From Seminavis robusta (lineage: Eukaryota > Bacillariophyta > Bacillariophyceae > Naviculales > Naviculaceae): DNA of 64,000 nucleotides. The translations under genes and the position numbers were made by a program. Numbering within the stretch: the stretch's first letter is position 1; the number at the start of each line of letters is the position of its first letter. This document shows positions 1 through 11,421 of this stretch, one piece after another. A model generated the notes under the pieces. The model did not search any database, was not told the origin of the DNA, and worked only from the letters and a program-made list of their open reading frames with translations. The stretch covers positions 1 through 64,000 of the forward strand of contig CAICTM010000359.1 in NCBI GenBank assembly GCA_903772945.1, read 5' to 3'.

Positions 1-51
1 CCTTGCGGTTGAGTGTGGCCATAAATCCTCGCTACTCCAGGTGTCGCGGGC

Positions 52-1760
52 TCAGAGGGTAGTCGTTCCTGACAGGATGGTGCGTTGTTGCTCGATGACC
101 GGCAAAGGTGTTGTTCCTCCACTTCCTTCCACATCTCGCTTGAGTTCCGTAGGTCTTCGTCGTTCTTGCAGGCTGGACTGAGTTTCTGGAAGGCTGCTGC
201 CACTTGAGGTCGGGGGCACCTCCTCGTCGTCGACAGTTTGGCACTGACGGCGGCGAAGAGAGAATCTCTGATTTCGCTGGTTAATCGTCGCGTCACCGTC
301 TGTGTCTTACCTGGTAGGACAATACATCTAGCATGGGTTGCCCAATGTTTTGGCGTTCGCGGACTGATTCCTTCTGGGCCAAACCTTTCGCGAGAACTGC
401 CGTGCCCTCTTTGATGGGGATGTTGTAGATCGCATCCTTGTCCTTGGTAGACGGGTCTTTCCGGCGAGCATGGTGGTGGGCCGGCTGGATTGCGTACACT
501 CGACTATTGGCGGGCTCAGGGACTTCCCATCGCCGGATCTCGTCGGGGGCCGGGGCGTTGTCAGCTGTATGGGCGAGTTCGCACTCACCCACTCCCAGGG
601 TTCGGCAGCCGTGCTGCGGGCACAGGCAAGAATCCTATCGCTTGCGAATGGCTGCATCTTGCGCTGTTCGTGACCACTCCGTATGCTCCATTGACCCCGT
701 TCACATACCCGTACAAAAGCGGCTGGTTGGACTGGATGTACTCCAGGGGAGAAGCTGGGTGTCGCGGAGCCGTACCGTCGCCTGTCCCCGGGTGCCTATC
801 TCGGAGTCCTTCTGGCGAGCCTTGGCGGCCAGGGCTTGTTCAACGCGTCGCTGAACCTCTGCTTCCTGCTTGTTTTTGGCGGCCTCAGCGGCCTTCGCCG
901 TTGTGCTCCGGCTGCCCCGTGTTCACGTAGGAGCTTCTGACGGCCATCTCAGTGGCTCGTTCTTGCTCATAGTTTGCTGCCGCGAGCCGCTTTTCTCTTG
1001 GGCGACTTCCTCCTTAGCTCGTTCTGGGCGGCCAGCTCCGAGATCTTTCGGGCTCTCTCTGCCTCTTCAGCGAGCCTTCGGGTGTTTTCTTGCGGCAGCG
1101 ATCTTCTGATGACCGGGATGGGGGTGCTGAAAGATCCGCCGGTATCGCTCGAGAAGGTCCCGGCGAGGGCGGGGGCTTCTTCGCCTTCGAAGGAGATCGA
1201 CCCCCACGTCCCTTGGTGCTTCCACTCGAAAAGCTCGTTTGGCGTCAGGCGATCCCATTTTCACGGTTTCCACCGTGATCCCGGGAGAGCGTTCGCGGGT
1301 CCTTCATGGAGCGCGGCTTCGTCTCAGCTCGCTCTTTGGCTTGAAGAGCGGCCGTTTCGTGGGGGACAAGGCGGTACTAGCGATTCCGTCAAAGTATTTG
1401 TCATTGCGTCTAAGCACCCCTTCAAGGAGTACCCCACCTGGTTGGACCGAGTAGCTCCTCGGTGACCGGCTCGGTTACACTCGTACCACGGTCACTGAAA
1501 CAAACATAGACGGTACCTTTCATGACGAATCGGGCTCGACAAAACATCTCCTTGCCACCACTCGGCCGGTGTGTGGCAAAACGCCGCATCTCCGACACGG
1601 ACCCTAAGGAAGTCACACTGTGTGACCCGCCGCTGGCGTCATAAACTCTAAGTCCATGCTTACTTTTCTTCAGAGTAAGGTTTGGCGAGGAGGCGGTCAC
1701 TGTCGGGCAGCAGAATACTTTTTCAGTGTTGCGGACGCTCACACTAATACCCCCAGTCAA
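52..1760 (-). pseudogene. Decayed coding remains, family not recognised
   Basis: The minus strand carries several open stretches of coding-like composition that do not share one frame; the region looks broken several times. Near 700-1110 the translation is rich in Ala, Glu, Arg and Lys, as in a coiled coil. Near 590-630 there is a short Cys/His cluster (HGCRTLGVGECELAH). A plausible last exon, ending at a TGA at 52-54, follows an intron-like GT-AG gap at 244-310. The stretch at 1422-1760 is Ser/Thr rich. No reverse transcriptase, integrase or other named domain was recognised. It could be the gag-like part of an old retroelement or a decayed host gene; I cannot decide. Confidence 0.35.
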
Positions 1761-1773
1761 AAAGGAAAATGGT

Positions 1774-1830
1774 GTCGGGCGGCTGCAACTCTGGTTCAGA
1801 AAAAGTGAACCTGATTTGTAGCCGCCCGAT
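1774..1830. repeat. Imperfect inverted repeat
   Basis: The arms TCGGGCGGCTGCAA (about 1775-1788) and TTGTAGCCGCCCGA (about 1816-1829) are inverted copies with one mismatch, separated by about 27 bases. The transcript could fold into a hairpin. It lies just outside the open stretch that ends at 1760, so it may mark the end of that decayed element. Function unknown. Confidence 0.6.
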
Positions 1831-1831
1831 T

Positions 1832-2784
1832 AGTAGTCCTTCTAGCTAGTCATCAACACACATAGGCACACCACCTGGTGCACCCGACACTTCGGTCCAC
1901 CACCTCATCCTTGGATGAGTGGCTCTCCCGGATTCCTGTCCGTCAGTCTCCTTATGGTCGGCTCCCTGTTAACTCATACTCTCCGTTCTGTAGAATCTCT
2001 TCATTCCCTGTCTGGGAAGGTGGGCGTTAGTATATGGTCATATCGGCGGATTCTTTTTCAAACGAGGTTGACATACTTTTCAAACACAGTACATCCAATT
2101 TTCGAGCCTCGGTCCCGCAACTCTCTCGATGCTATCGGTCCTGGTCCCATAGTCTACCTTAGCTAGCTTTAGGCGTCGGACGGGTTGGGGTGTGGTTGCT
2201 TTCTATAGCTTTATATTTATAGTATACCTAACAGCACCAGAACCATCGACTTGGGAGGTTGCGGTTGCAGTGACATGCCGATAGCTGGCCAGATACGGTA
2301 GGTACCGGCAGCTGCTATTTGGGCTAGGGCACCAGATGCACTCATCCAGCTCTCTCTAGCTAGCTAGGGTCCAGAGAAACTGCGCTTCCACTTCTTTGAG
2401 GCGAGCTTTTGGAGTATCGTATCGTCGTTTCTGACAGCAGGGTGACAGAGTAAACCAAAGTCCCTACTAGCTAGCAACGTAGCCAGCTATCAACGCAACG
2501 TCCTGCAGTACTCTCCGTAAGCTAAATGTATGTAAAACGGAACCTCGAAGGGAAAGTTCAACCGTTTGGAACCAGCTACCGGTTGGAGAGCCACGATGTG
2601 TCGGACGCAATGAAATACAATGAAATACTGCTTAGTCTATATAATAAGGAGGTATTATGGTTTGATAACGTTGAAGCTAGAATTGATTTGTGTACTCGTG
2701 CAGCGTCGAAGAAACTATTGAGAGACCCCCAAAAAAGTGTTCGAGCGACCATAGAAAGCAATGCGACCAGCCATGCATATTGGA
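1832..2784. other. Gene-free spacer
   Basis: No convincing coding region. It contains a CTAGCTAGCTAG-type run near 2356-2368 and AT-rich sequence near 2200-2230. Short open frames here lack any recognisable domain. It forms the 3' flank of the EXO70 gene. Confidence 0.5.
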
Positions 2785-5467
2785 TTAACGAACCGGAGCA
2801 GTATACAGCTCTCGAATCACCTCCTCAATCTTTTGGGGGCTGTACTTGGTGTAGTTCTCCTGCTTCTTCTTGGAGAAGCGGTACTTTTTGTACTTGTGGT
2901 AGAAGCGTTCGTACCGAGGAATAAACACTTGCTTGACCTCTTGTTGCATTTGAGCCCGCAGACGAGGATCAATGACGCAAAGCTTCTGATGCAAAGCCGA
3001 TGTACGCTCAAAGTCATCATTGAAACCACTGAAACGGTTCTTGAGAAGACGACCAGACTCGACCGTCAAGAGCGTCTCACTCTTTTGGAATTCGAGCTCA
3101 TCCTTTCCGATAGCGGTGAGATGCGTATTGAGGATTTCCCAATGTCCAAGGTACTTTGTTTTCTCCGACTCGAGAATTTTGTTGACCTTGTCAATGAACC
3201 ACGATCCGTCAATGCGGTAGTGTTCGCTGTCAATGGGACCATTGTACCCCATGGATGAGTCCTGTCCGAGTTCTTCGAGGAGGAAGAAGCAATTGTTGAT
3301 TAAGAAAAGATTGGATTTGGCCTGACTATCATCACGACCATCGCGGACGTAGTTGAGCGCCTTTCCTTTGAGGGAGTTCAATAGACGCATGACCAGGAAT
3401 CGGACAAACGAGTCGAGTTCTCCAGCTTCCTCGCCTGATCAAACACAAAAAGACACATGCGAAAAAGTTAGCGAGCGGTCAGTGAGTCCATCCGTGAAAA
3501 ACAGATTCATAATGCATCCAAGCAATCTATCTTGCTCGTTCACTATACTTACCCATATTGGGATCCCACGGCAAGGCACGACGTTTACTGATACTTTTGT
3601 AAGCACTGACAAAGGGTGATACCAATCGAATGGCACGAATGGTATCGGTGGTGACACTGGAAACACTGGCATCGGGCGGACGATGCAAGTGACCCTTGAG
3701 AGGATCTTCCTGAATGGCCTTGGCCAGATTCTCCAACGTTCTGGCAGCATTCTTGACTGTAGTTCGATGAATGGCAATACACAGCGTGGAAGCAATGGTA
3801 GTGTTGGCTCCGGTGGTTCCATCTCCCACGGGCATTTCACAGAGTTTGGCCAAGGACGGTCCCAGCATGCGGACTCCATCCAGAATGCGCAATCCAGCCG
3901 CGGCCGCCGACGCCGCAGCCGACACGGTGAGACCCGTAGTAGAATCTCCCTTGGATCCGGAACTCTGTCCGATCCCTCCCTCTTTGAGAAAGACAGTTTC
4001 AATGATATCTAGCACACGGTCGACGACGGAAGCCACGGCATGAGAGTAGGCAGCCACACCTGCCTTTTTCAAATAGGGTGCCAAGGCTGTCTCATCTTCC
4101 TCATCGGCATCACGAGATATAATGGGAGTGACGACAGCCCGAAAGATATTCTTTTCTCCTGCAAAGCGACAGAGAAAGAATAGAATATGAGTAGATTATT
4201 CGTTATTTATGCAAGCATCGAAGCATCATCGGCAATAACCAAATGGTAACACCTACCTGCCACAATGAGCATGGCATTTTCCAAGCACCGAACAGCGTCT
4301 CTGTTGTTGTGGTCAAGATACAATACAAATCAAAAGAGTTAGAAATACCAGCAAGCCATGAGCAATCCCAAAACCAAGTCAAACAGCACATATTATTACA
4401 AATACGCACCTCGCTGCGACATCGGCTTCATCGGCATCATCAATGACAGCTCCATCGGCCGCCGCCTGTTTTTCCAACTTTTTCTTGCGATCATTCTTGA
4501 TGCGTCGATAGTAGGAATCAATGGCAGAAAATGCCACTTGCATTCTGGCTTCTCCGTAGGCATCCAACTGAGGGAATCCAGTTTTGAGTGGTTGTTTGGT
4601 CAATTTGGTGTAACACCCCGAGCCGACTTTTTCGGTGCGAATCACTCGGGCGGGTGGAACATTAAAGACAGCGGTCAGTCCAGGAGGTTCTCGATTGGAC
4701 ATGGGGCCCAACGAGTAGCCATGGCTGCCGAGACATTCAAAAATGGCTCTGATTTCCCGAATTTGCCGAGCTTCTACCGGTTGATTTTCTTCGTAATCTC
4801 CAATGGATTTGAGCAAATCTCGATTCTTGAGTGCGGCCGACAATCGTTCGCGAGTTTGTGCGGCCGTTTCCGTACTGGCATCAATTTTCTTGGGGCCTCT
4901 CTTACTGCGGACACCAGGACCAGCCGACATGAGATGACTCGTCACTAACAGACACATGGCTTCGACTCCCATTTTGAAACAACGTTCCAATCCATTAATG
5001 GCAATGGGTGCCGACGTCCAGTTGCGTCGTTGGACAAAGTAATCATAGGCATCTCGCAATATTTCCATACTATCACTGGCGGCATAGACATCCTGTTCAC
5101 TCAATACAACGCCCCGCCGGGTCACTTTTTTACGTCCTCCCTGCAATGCTCTCTTTTCTTCCATATCTCTTACACCCTTGTGCAAATGATCAATGGCCGG
5201 TTCACAATCGGTGACAGTATCGAATTTTTCACGGGCATCCTTCATGAGGACCAAAGTGGCGGCTAAATTGTTGTTGGCTCGACTGAGCATACTACTGGCG
5301 CCACTGGCTGGACTCGTCAAGGAATCCAATTGATGCGCTCGTTTCGACAATTGATCGCAACACCGTGTGGCATCGCCCGTGGTCGACTGCATCTTGGACA
5401 ATGCCTTGCTCAACGCATCAATGCGAGTCTTGGCTTCCGATGTTTTGTTGTTGCTAGGAGCGCCCAT
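2785..5467 (-). CDS. EXO70: Exocyst complex subunit EXO70
   Basis: Four exons by splice-site inspection: 4410-5467, 4257-4300, 3553-4158 and 2785-3434, joined in frame to 785 residues with GT-AG introns of 109, 98 and 118 bp. EXO70 is the PI(4,5)P2-binding exocyst subunit that tethers secretory vesicles to the plasma membrane. The N-terminal third contains the family's helical pattern (LSRANNNLAATLVLMKDARE, about residue 45). The C-terminal quarter holds its most conserved part (RYERFYHKYKKYRFSKKKQE, then YTKYSPQKIEEVIRELY at the end), as in other EXO70 proteins. Length is near the usual 600-800. The start ATG at 5467 precedes the conserved N-terminus; an upstream in-frame extension lacks family character. 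The 44-bp second exon is short but keeps the frame. Confidence 0.9.
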
Positions 5468-6015
5468 GGTGGAAAATATATAGATATACCTATAGATAGA
5501 TAGATAGATAGATAGATTGATTGTATAGTGGATGAATGAATGAGGGTAGTAGTGTAGTGCCCTGAAGTAGAGCTTTCCAGCTACTTGGCTCCCAAGGACC
5601 TGATGACTGGTTCCACAAGGGGATCCTCCGTACGCTATCACACACTGTTCGCTCTTGAAGTGCTGTTCAGTTAGCAACGGATCAAAAAGGAGAGGAGGGT
5701 GTCAACAGAGCGGCTTGTCCATCATCATGGTCAACACATCCATCTCCATTTTCGTCTCTGGATTTAGTCGGATGAGTCAAATTCAGTCACTCCAACGCAT
5801 GATTGGCTTGCTCTCCACGCAAGAGACGGACGTGGACAACTCCGCCGTGGCGTGGACAACGTGGATGTGGTTTTTAGAGCCGTTTCGATCGTGTCCGAAC
5901 AGATCGAGCTTGTTTGGCAAATCCCCGAAAGAGCTCATAACAAAGCAGCTCAATTGTCGCCTTCACAAGAACACTGTCGTCTTTACTAGCGTATCTCCTG
6001 TCTTTGCCATCCACC
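5468..6015. promoter_or_regulatory. Divergent intergenic region with ATAG microsatellite
   Basis: This 548-bp spacer separates the divergent EXO70 and ankyrin-repeat genes, so it probably holds both promoters (inference). A tetranucleotide (ATAG)n run of about seven copies lies at 5492-5516, directly upstream of the EXO70 start. The sequence at 5655-5995 is open on the plus strand but has no recognised domain. Confidence 0.5.
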
Positions 6016-7270
6016 ATGATGTCTACGAACAATAATGGTACTGCCAGATCCAATAATAAAAAGCAGAAACTGAACCCTGCTCTTCTCTCCGTTTTGGACC
6101 ACAAAGAAATCTGGATCGGCCACATCCTTCCATTTCTGGGCATGGGACAGTATGCCTACATTGGAGCTGTCAACAAGGAGTTCAATCATCTCTACAAGGA
6201 GTATTGTGATTCTGTCAAGAATCCTCCTTTGGTGATGGGCAACTATCACACTCTTGGCCGGGACAACCCAAAACCTGTTACAAGCACAGATACTCTATAC
6301 TCTGTTGCATTCTACAATGTGGCATGTGCTACATACTGGAGTAGTACCAGTGCCACTTTGAGAGGCCAACCCAGTCTTGGCAATGTTTGCCAAGCAGTGG
6401 CCAAAGTTGGAAGTCTTAGAGTTCTCCAATGGGCCCGCCAGAAATCATATCCATGGGATGAAAGAACATGCAGGAGAGCTGCTGAAGGTGGTCATTTGGA
6501 ACTTTTGAAATGGGCTCGTGAGAATGGATGTCCATGGGATCAAATAACATGCTCTTCAGCTGCTGGAGGTGGTCATTTGGAACTTTTGAAATGGGCTCAT
6601 GAGAATGGGTGTCCATGGAATGAATGGACATGCTTGGCCGCTGCTCGACATGGACATTTGGAACTTTTGAAATGGGCTCGTGAGAACGGTGCCATGGAAT
6701 GTGGACATGCTTGCCGCTGCTCGACATGGACATTTGGAACTTTTGAAATGGGCTCGTGAGAACGGTTGCCCATGGAACGCACTGACATGCTCTTCAGCTG
6801 CTGAAGGTGGTCATTTGGAACTTTTGAAATGGGCTCGTGAGAACGGTTGCCCTTGGGATAAAGAAACATGCATGGGAGCTGCTGAAGGTGGTCATTTGGA
6901 ACTTTTGAAATGGGCTCATGAGAATGGATGTCCGTGGAATGAATCGACATGCTTGGCCGCTGCTCGACATGGACATTTGGAACTTTTGAAATGGGCTTGT
7001 GAGAACGGTTGCCCATGGAACACACTGACATGCTCTTCAGCTGCTCGTGGTGGGCATTTGGAACTTTTGAAATGGGCTCGTGAGAACGGTTGCCCTTGGG
7101 ATAAAGAAACATGCATGGGAGCTGCTGAAGGTGGTCATTTGGAACTTTTGAAATGGGCTCATGAGAATGGATGCCCTTGGGATGAATACAGATGCTTAAG
7201 TCTTGCTCAATATCACAACCATCAAAATGTTGTGAATTGGATTGAAATGAAATTTAACGGAACAGTGTGA
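6016..7270 (+). CDS. F-box-like/ankyrin-type repeat protein, frame interrupted
   Basis: The start is the ATG ATG at 6016 after a CCACC context. Residues about 20-60 (HKEIWIGHILPFLGMGQYAY...NKEFNHLYKEY) look like an F-box-type helical start. After a divergent first repeat near 6412 come nine copies of a 27-residue unit of type HLELLKWARENGCPWDKETC plus AAxGG, beginning at 6493, 6574, 6655, 6731, 6812, 6893, 6974, 7055 and 7136. Such units are usually annotated as ankyrin repeats in stramenopiles and giant viruses and are thought to bind proteins, often as ubiquitin-ligase adaptors. The third unit (6655-6730) is 76 rather than 81 nt long, which shifts the frame; repeats 4-9 continue in the new frame to the TGA at 7270. 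This is either a pseudogene or a cluster of sequencing indels. Confidence 0.75.
6493..7216 (+). repeat. 81-bp tandem repeat within the ankyrin-type gene
   Basis: Nine units of about 81 bp, each starting near CATTTGGAACTTTTGAAATG, are very alike in DNA as well as protein. Two sub-types alternate in the last part (TGCTCGACATGGA or TGCTGAAGGTGGT before the start). This suggests recent unequal exchange or conversion. One unit is 5 bp short. Confidence 0.85.
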
Positions 7271-8117
7271 AAATGAATGATGATATAATGTATGTTGCTG
7301 GGTCAACCATGCTACACGATCGTTCGTGCTGTTTGCTTCAGTAGAGAGAATTAAATTTTAAAACAAGTATAGCTTTAGTCTACCTTTTCCTTCATCACGT
7401 GCATTGTCCTTTCTCGCTTGAAAACGAGACAAATCAGCCAAAATTCATAGATTTACATTAGCAACCTGTCGTTGTGATTGTGAGCCACAGTATGTCTGGT
7501 GTTATTGAGAGTTTCCTGTCATTTGCAAGAGCTTGCTTGGTCTTGTTGCCGTCATTTGTTTCGTACCTGTAAGTACGGGAAGATACTATGGGTGGCATTC
7601 CACACTACGTGGGCATGGCGCGGTCAGATCGTGGAGGGGTTTGTGATTGATTAGCTGCGAGCCGTGTCCCTCCCAGGCACTTGGATTTGATTAATCCTTC
7701 GACAGACTATATAGCTAGACTAGCTAGTACCGGTAGTAGGGGGAAAGCAATGGATCACATAACACGGCGCCCCTTGCTTCGATTCGATTCCAGCCATGCA
7801 GCATTACCCAATAGCACTACGGTATATTATAGAATGATGAGCTTTCCAGCATTGCCGATCGATGCGACAGAGTTGCATTGTTTTCCTCCCTGCGTGTATA
7901 GCTGCGGCAGGTTGGTTGAATTTCCGGGTACTAGCTACTGTAGCTAGGGCGAGACAACATTTAGTGAAATCTATCATGTAGTGAACATCTAACTATAGTT
8001 GTATTGGAATCTACAACGGCAAGGTCATCCAGAAGGTACAACTAACTAGACGAAGCACTACGCCCAGGCTGCCTCCACTCTCTGTAAAAACTTTTGTGTA
8101 TTGTATGCATGTATCGT
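7271..8117. other. Gene-free spacer
   Basis: No supported gene. The 3' flanks of the ankyrin-type gene and of the minus-strand gene at 8118 meet here. It has CTAG-rich tracts (7705-7725, 7930-7950) and a short GGTAGTAGGGG tract. The plus-strand open frame at 7681-7947 has no recognisable character. Confidence 0.5.
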
Positions 8118-9575
8118 CTACTGATTGTTGTTGTTGTCGTCCTCGTCGTCGTCGTCCTCGGCGGCTTGTAGGACATTTCTCGGCGGCGCAACTTGTCCCG
8201 GTGCTGCCATGCCTTGTTCTTGCTGTTCTTGTGGCGGCGGTGGACGTCGTGGTGCCTCCGGGTGCCACATGGGAAAAATGGACATGACAAAACTCGCTAG
8301 CAAGAGTCCCACATCTTGCATGGCTCCCACGACACCTCCTTGATTGGCTTCCGGAATCATGCCTCCCAAAAAGGTATTGCGCCAACCGCCCCCCTGATTG
8401 TTATTGTTGTTATTGTGGCGTTGATTGGGTGGCAGCGGACCTCGTGGTGGATTGTTGTTGTTGTTATTGTTGGGGTGTGGATGGTTATTGTTGTTAGGTG
8501 GCTGCTGTCCTTGTTGTTGTTGCTGTTGTTGTCGCTGTGGATGTTGCAAAATCTGTTGGACGGATTCACCGTCAAAGACTCGTGCGGGATAATTTTCTTT
8601 CACAAAAAAGAGATAACAGTACTTGACATAACCGGTTTGCACCAAAAATCCCACCACCACCAACAAGACCAAAGCCGCAAATTTGACATGCCATTCCGTT
8701 TGCGAGGCAAATTTTTTACTGCCACTGCTGCTGCTGCTCATACGGGCCGATAGAATGGCCATCATAAAGAGGATTTTGAAAATGAGTCCGCCATCCAATT
8801 CTTGTACGTGACGACGACGCAATTGAACGAATAAAAAGAGAATCTTGTACGTGAACGAATTCTGAATCATTTGCCAAATCGTTTGTGGTTCTTGTGGTGG
8901 TGCTTGTGCTTGTGGAGGAGGAACGGCTGCCTGAGGAGCGGCAGCACGTGGCTGTTGCGTGTGTGGCTTTGGTGGTACCACGGTTCGTTTCTTGGTCGTC
9001 GTCGTTGCACTAGTAGCTGGAGGAGGTGGATCCGCCGAAAAGAAGCGTCGATTGCCAGGCGCCGCTGCCGTCGGAGCACTGCTATTAGTGACAACATTGC
9101 CATGCTGCGTGGTCAACCGATGAACCGTCGCGGTCAAATCGTCGACGCGTCGTTGCATGTCCACCAACAGTGCCGTTTGACGATGCAATTGCTCCAAAAT
9201 TTTGTTTTCCACGGGCGACGCTCCAACAACGGCCTTGAATTCTTCTTCCATCTCCATCACACAACGACGACTGTCTTGTTTGTTTGGCACAACAACGCCT
9301 GGCTGACGATCCGACGCGGAGGGTTCCGGGGTGATCCTGTCCATCGTCGCATCCGTACTAGCAGTAGTCGTCACAGTAGTAGTAGTAGTATGGTGGTGAG
9401 GACCAATTTCTCCAGTCGCCACCAACCCTTTCATGGCTTCCAACGAGACGGGATCAATGGGAACCGATTCCAGTCCTGCTTCTGCCAACAATTGCTCCAA
9501 TTGCGCCGTCACAATGGCATCCTCGTATTCCGGAGTCGTCTTTTCTTCATCATCGTTGTTGTACATTGTCGTCAT
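8118..9575 (-). CDS. Unrecognised multi-span membrane protein with low-complexity tail
   Basis: A single 485-residue frame from the ATG at 9575. Visible in order: an acidic N-terminus; a Thr/His tract near residue 80; a likely short coiled coil near 115-155 (heptads around ILEQLHRQTALLVDMQRRVD); a Pro/Ala/Gln-rich linker to about 240; a hydrophobic segment near 270-285 (FKILFMMAILSA); a strong membrane helix near 305-330 (FAALVLLVVVGFLVQTGYV); Gln-, Asn-, His- and Pro-rich tracts near 350-410; a third hydrophobic stretch near 425-445 (DVGLLLASFVMSIFPMW); and an Asp/Asn tail. No named domain was recognised. The order coiled coil, linker, helices suggests an organelle or endomembrane scaffold, which is a guess. 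No introns. The plus-strand open frames opposite it are shadows of its Asn/Gln codons. Confidence 0.7.
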   Translation of the reverse strand: MTTMYNNDDEEKTTPEYEDAIVTAQLEQLLAEAGLESVPIDPVSLEAMKGLVATGEIGPHHHTTTTTVTTTASTDATMDRITPEPSASDRQPGVVVPNKQDSRRCVMEMEEEFKAVVGASPVENKILEQLHRQTALLVDMQRRVDDLTATVHRLTTQHGNVVTNSSAPTAAAPGNRRFFSADPPPPATSATTTTKKRTVVPPKPHTQQPRAAAPQAAVPPPQAQAPPQEPQTIWQMIQNSFTYKILFLFVQLRRRHVQELDGGLIFKILFMMAILSARMSSSSSGSKKFASQTEWHVKFAALVLLVVVGFLVQTGYVKYCYLFFVKENYPARVFDGESVQQILQHPQRQQQQQQQGQQPPNNNNHPHPNNNNNNNPPRGPLPPNQRHNNNNNNQGGGWRNTFLGGMIPEANQGGVVGAMQDVGLLLASFVMSIFPMWHPEAPRRPPPPQEQQEQGMAAPGQVAPPRNVLQAAEDDDDEDDNNNNQ

Positions 9576-10378
9576 ACTTTAGCTATAGTCTTGTATTGTA
9601 CTCTTGGTTGTTGTTGTTGTGATCGTATTGTGTGAATGGTTGTGGATCTGTTCGATGTTAATTATTGCCAGACAATCGAGCGATGGTGGCTTTGCCGCGA
9701 AATGGCTTGTTAGCTTGGTCACAAAAAACAAAAAAGAAGATCGCCTCCGAAACAGCAATAATATTATTACCAGTACCGAACGATAGCTAGTCTAGTCGGA
9801 TTTCCAGTAGGGTTAGTGGTTCTTTCCCCAGCCTGCCAGTACTATAGTTTTTACCGTGGGTATCCTGGTACCGGTCGGGGATAGCTACTCATAATATTAT
9901 ACTAAGGGGGGATTAGAGTAGGGAAATTATCTACGGAAGCCAGCCGGGGATAGCTACTTGATGACAGGTCAAGGTACCATGGTACTGCTACCAAGCTCAA
10001 ATAGAATGTTGGACTTGTGGATTGTCAAATTCAACACAAACTCATATTGGAATAGCTAGCTAGCTCGTTAGTCTACATCATTTATTTGCTCTTTCCTGAG
10101 GATCTCTTTATTAGTGGGCGTTTATACATGTATGAGCTCAGGAATGAAAGAGCTTGTTGCTTCTGTAGCTAAGATAATATGGATCCATCCGGTAGCTAGA
10201 TATCTCTTCTCTGGTGATATCATGAATTCAGCAGATTGTGGGAAATCTTGATCTATAGTGAGATTTATCGATTGCCATGCATGCATGTGGCTGGCTGGCT
10301 TGACAATATGTATGCTTGGCACTGGGTGCATCTTTGGCATATATAGATATCCCTGTCACTACTACTATGCAAGTCCTC
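9576..10378. other. Gene-free spacer with dispersed repeat
   Basis: No supported gene. It carries one copy of a dispersed repeat (9905-9948), a CTAGCTAG run at 10054-10065, and several AT-rich patches. The left part probably holds the promoter of the minus-strand gene starting at 9575. Confidence 0.5.
9905..9948 (+). repeat. Dispersed repeat family 2, copy 1
   Basis: The core GATTAGAGTAGGGAAATTAT followed by CTACGGAAGCCAGCCGGGG recurs in inverted orientation at 43812-43870 and more loosely at 60075-60148. All copies begin next to a run of six G. The element type is unknown; it may be the end of a small non-autonomous transposon. Confidence 0.6.
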
Positions 10379-10901
10379 TCAGCATGCTACTATCCCACCA
10401 CACATCACGGCAAGGAGGGCACAGATGGGAATGGCAATAATGGTAAGGATGGGGATCACAAAGACAATCAACAAAATAATCTTGATGTCCACTTGGTTCT
10501 GCAAAAAAATCACTGTACCAGCAATGACAATTCCCATTCCTGACAGTATCATGAACAAACCCATAGGGCCAATCCTTCTGACATAAAAGTCATGAATGCG
10601 GAATGATATTGATCTACTACTGGTACTACTGATGTCCTCTGTTGTTGGTTCCTTCTTCTTGGTGGTAGTAACATGATTCTTCTCTCCTCCAGACAACAAC
10701 AACTCTGGTGTTTTCATCGTCTGGGGGTACTCCTCGGAGGAGGGGGGGGGGCTGGGGAGATGATGATGACACATGTACCTCGGGGGTGGCCACCAAAGTT
10801 GTTTCCACTCGGCGAAAAGTCTCCCCGGGAGGCTGTGGAGCCAGGTGAGACACATCCGCATCCGCGTATTCCGTCTTGTCTTCGTCAAACACGGCTCCCA
10901 T
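10379..10901 (-). CDS. Unrecognised small protein with two C-terminal membrane helices; frame shift at poly-G run
   Basis: The ATG at 10901 opens a hydrophilic start (MGAVFDEDKTEYADADVSHL). The matching downstream part lies in another frame and ends at a stop at 10379, after two membrane helices (LFMILSGMGIVIAGTVIFL and IKIILLIVFVIPILTIIAIP). The frame changes at or close to a run of nine G at 10742-10750, so a single-base length error in the run, or a real indel, is the simplest explanation. Expected product about 173 residues: cytosolic tail, then a helical hairpin in a membrane. No family recognised. An uninterrupted alternative frame also reaches the helices but starts with an atypical Trp/Arg-rich segment. 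Confidence 0.55.
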
Positions 10902-11421
10902 CCTACAATACGGTATGACTGTATGATAGTAGTAGATGGACTTCGAATGGAAGAATGGTTGGTGATGTGCGCTACGAGAGTGGTTACTATGCGTTAGAGT
11001 AGGGGACTATGGGAGGATGGGTTAGAGAGAGGACGGGGACAGAGCTCGAGGGGAGGGTGGGTTGCAGAGGAGGAGGTTGTGGGTGACAGATCTCAGCAGT
11101 GTCACTGAGCTGTGCCTGCTCGAATCACGACTGCAAAAGGAACTGCACACGATCGCCTCACTCCAAAACAGCAATAAAAATTTTGAAGGCGTACTGGCTA
11201 GCTAGTATCTTGTCTTACCACATGCAGCTAGCTAGTTGCATACATTAATCTTGGGGGCTCCGAATCGAATCAAACTGGAAGGGAGTCTGTTGAGTACGGT
11301 ACTTGTGGGGCAAACCGATCCCACATGGACGGGTGCCACCAAGGAGTGTCTTGAAACTATATCCAACTAGACTAACTAACTACATGTAGACTTTGGAAGA
11401 TGGAAAGAGTCATGGATCCAA
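10902..11421. other. Gene-free spacer
   Basis: No supported gene. It is G-rich on the plus strand near 10990-11090 and has two GCTAGCTAG runs near 11197 and 11228. It contains the promoter side of the minus-strand gene starting at 10901 and the 3' end of the bestrophin-like gene. Confidence 0.5.

Noticed and set aside
5655-6035. Plus-strand open frame of 126 codons in the EXO70/ankyrin spacer
   Set aside because: No domain, no sensible composition, and it overlaps the start of the ankyrin-type gene in another frame.
8871-9635. Plus-strand 254-codon open frame opposite the membrane protein
   Set aside because: An antisense shadow of Gln/Asn/Pro codons; rich in Arg, Trp and Cys with no domain.
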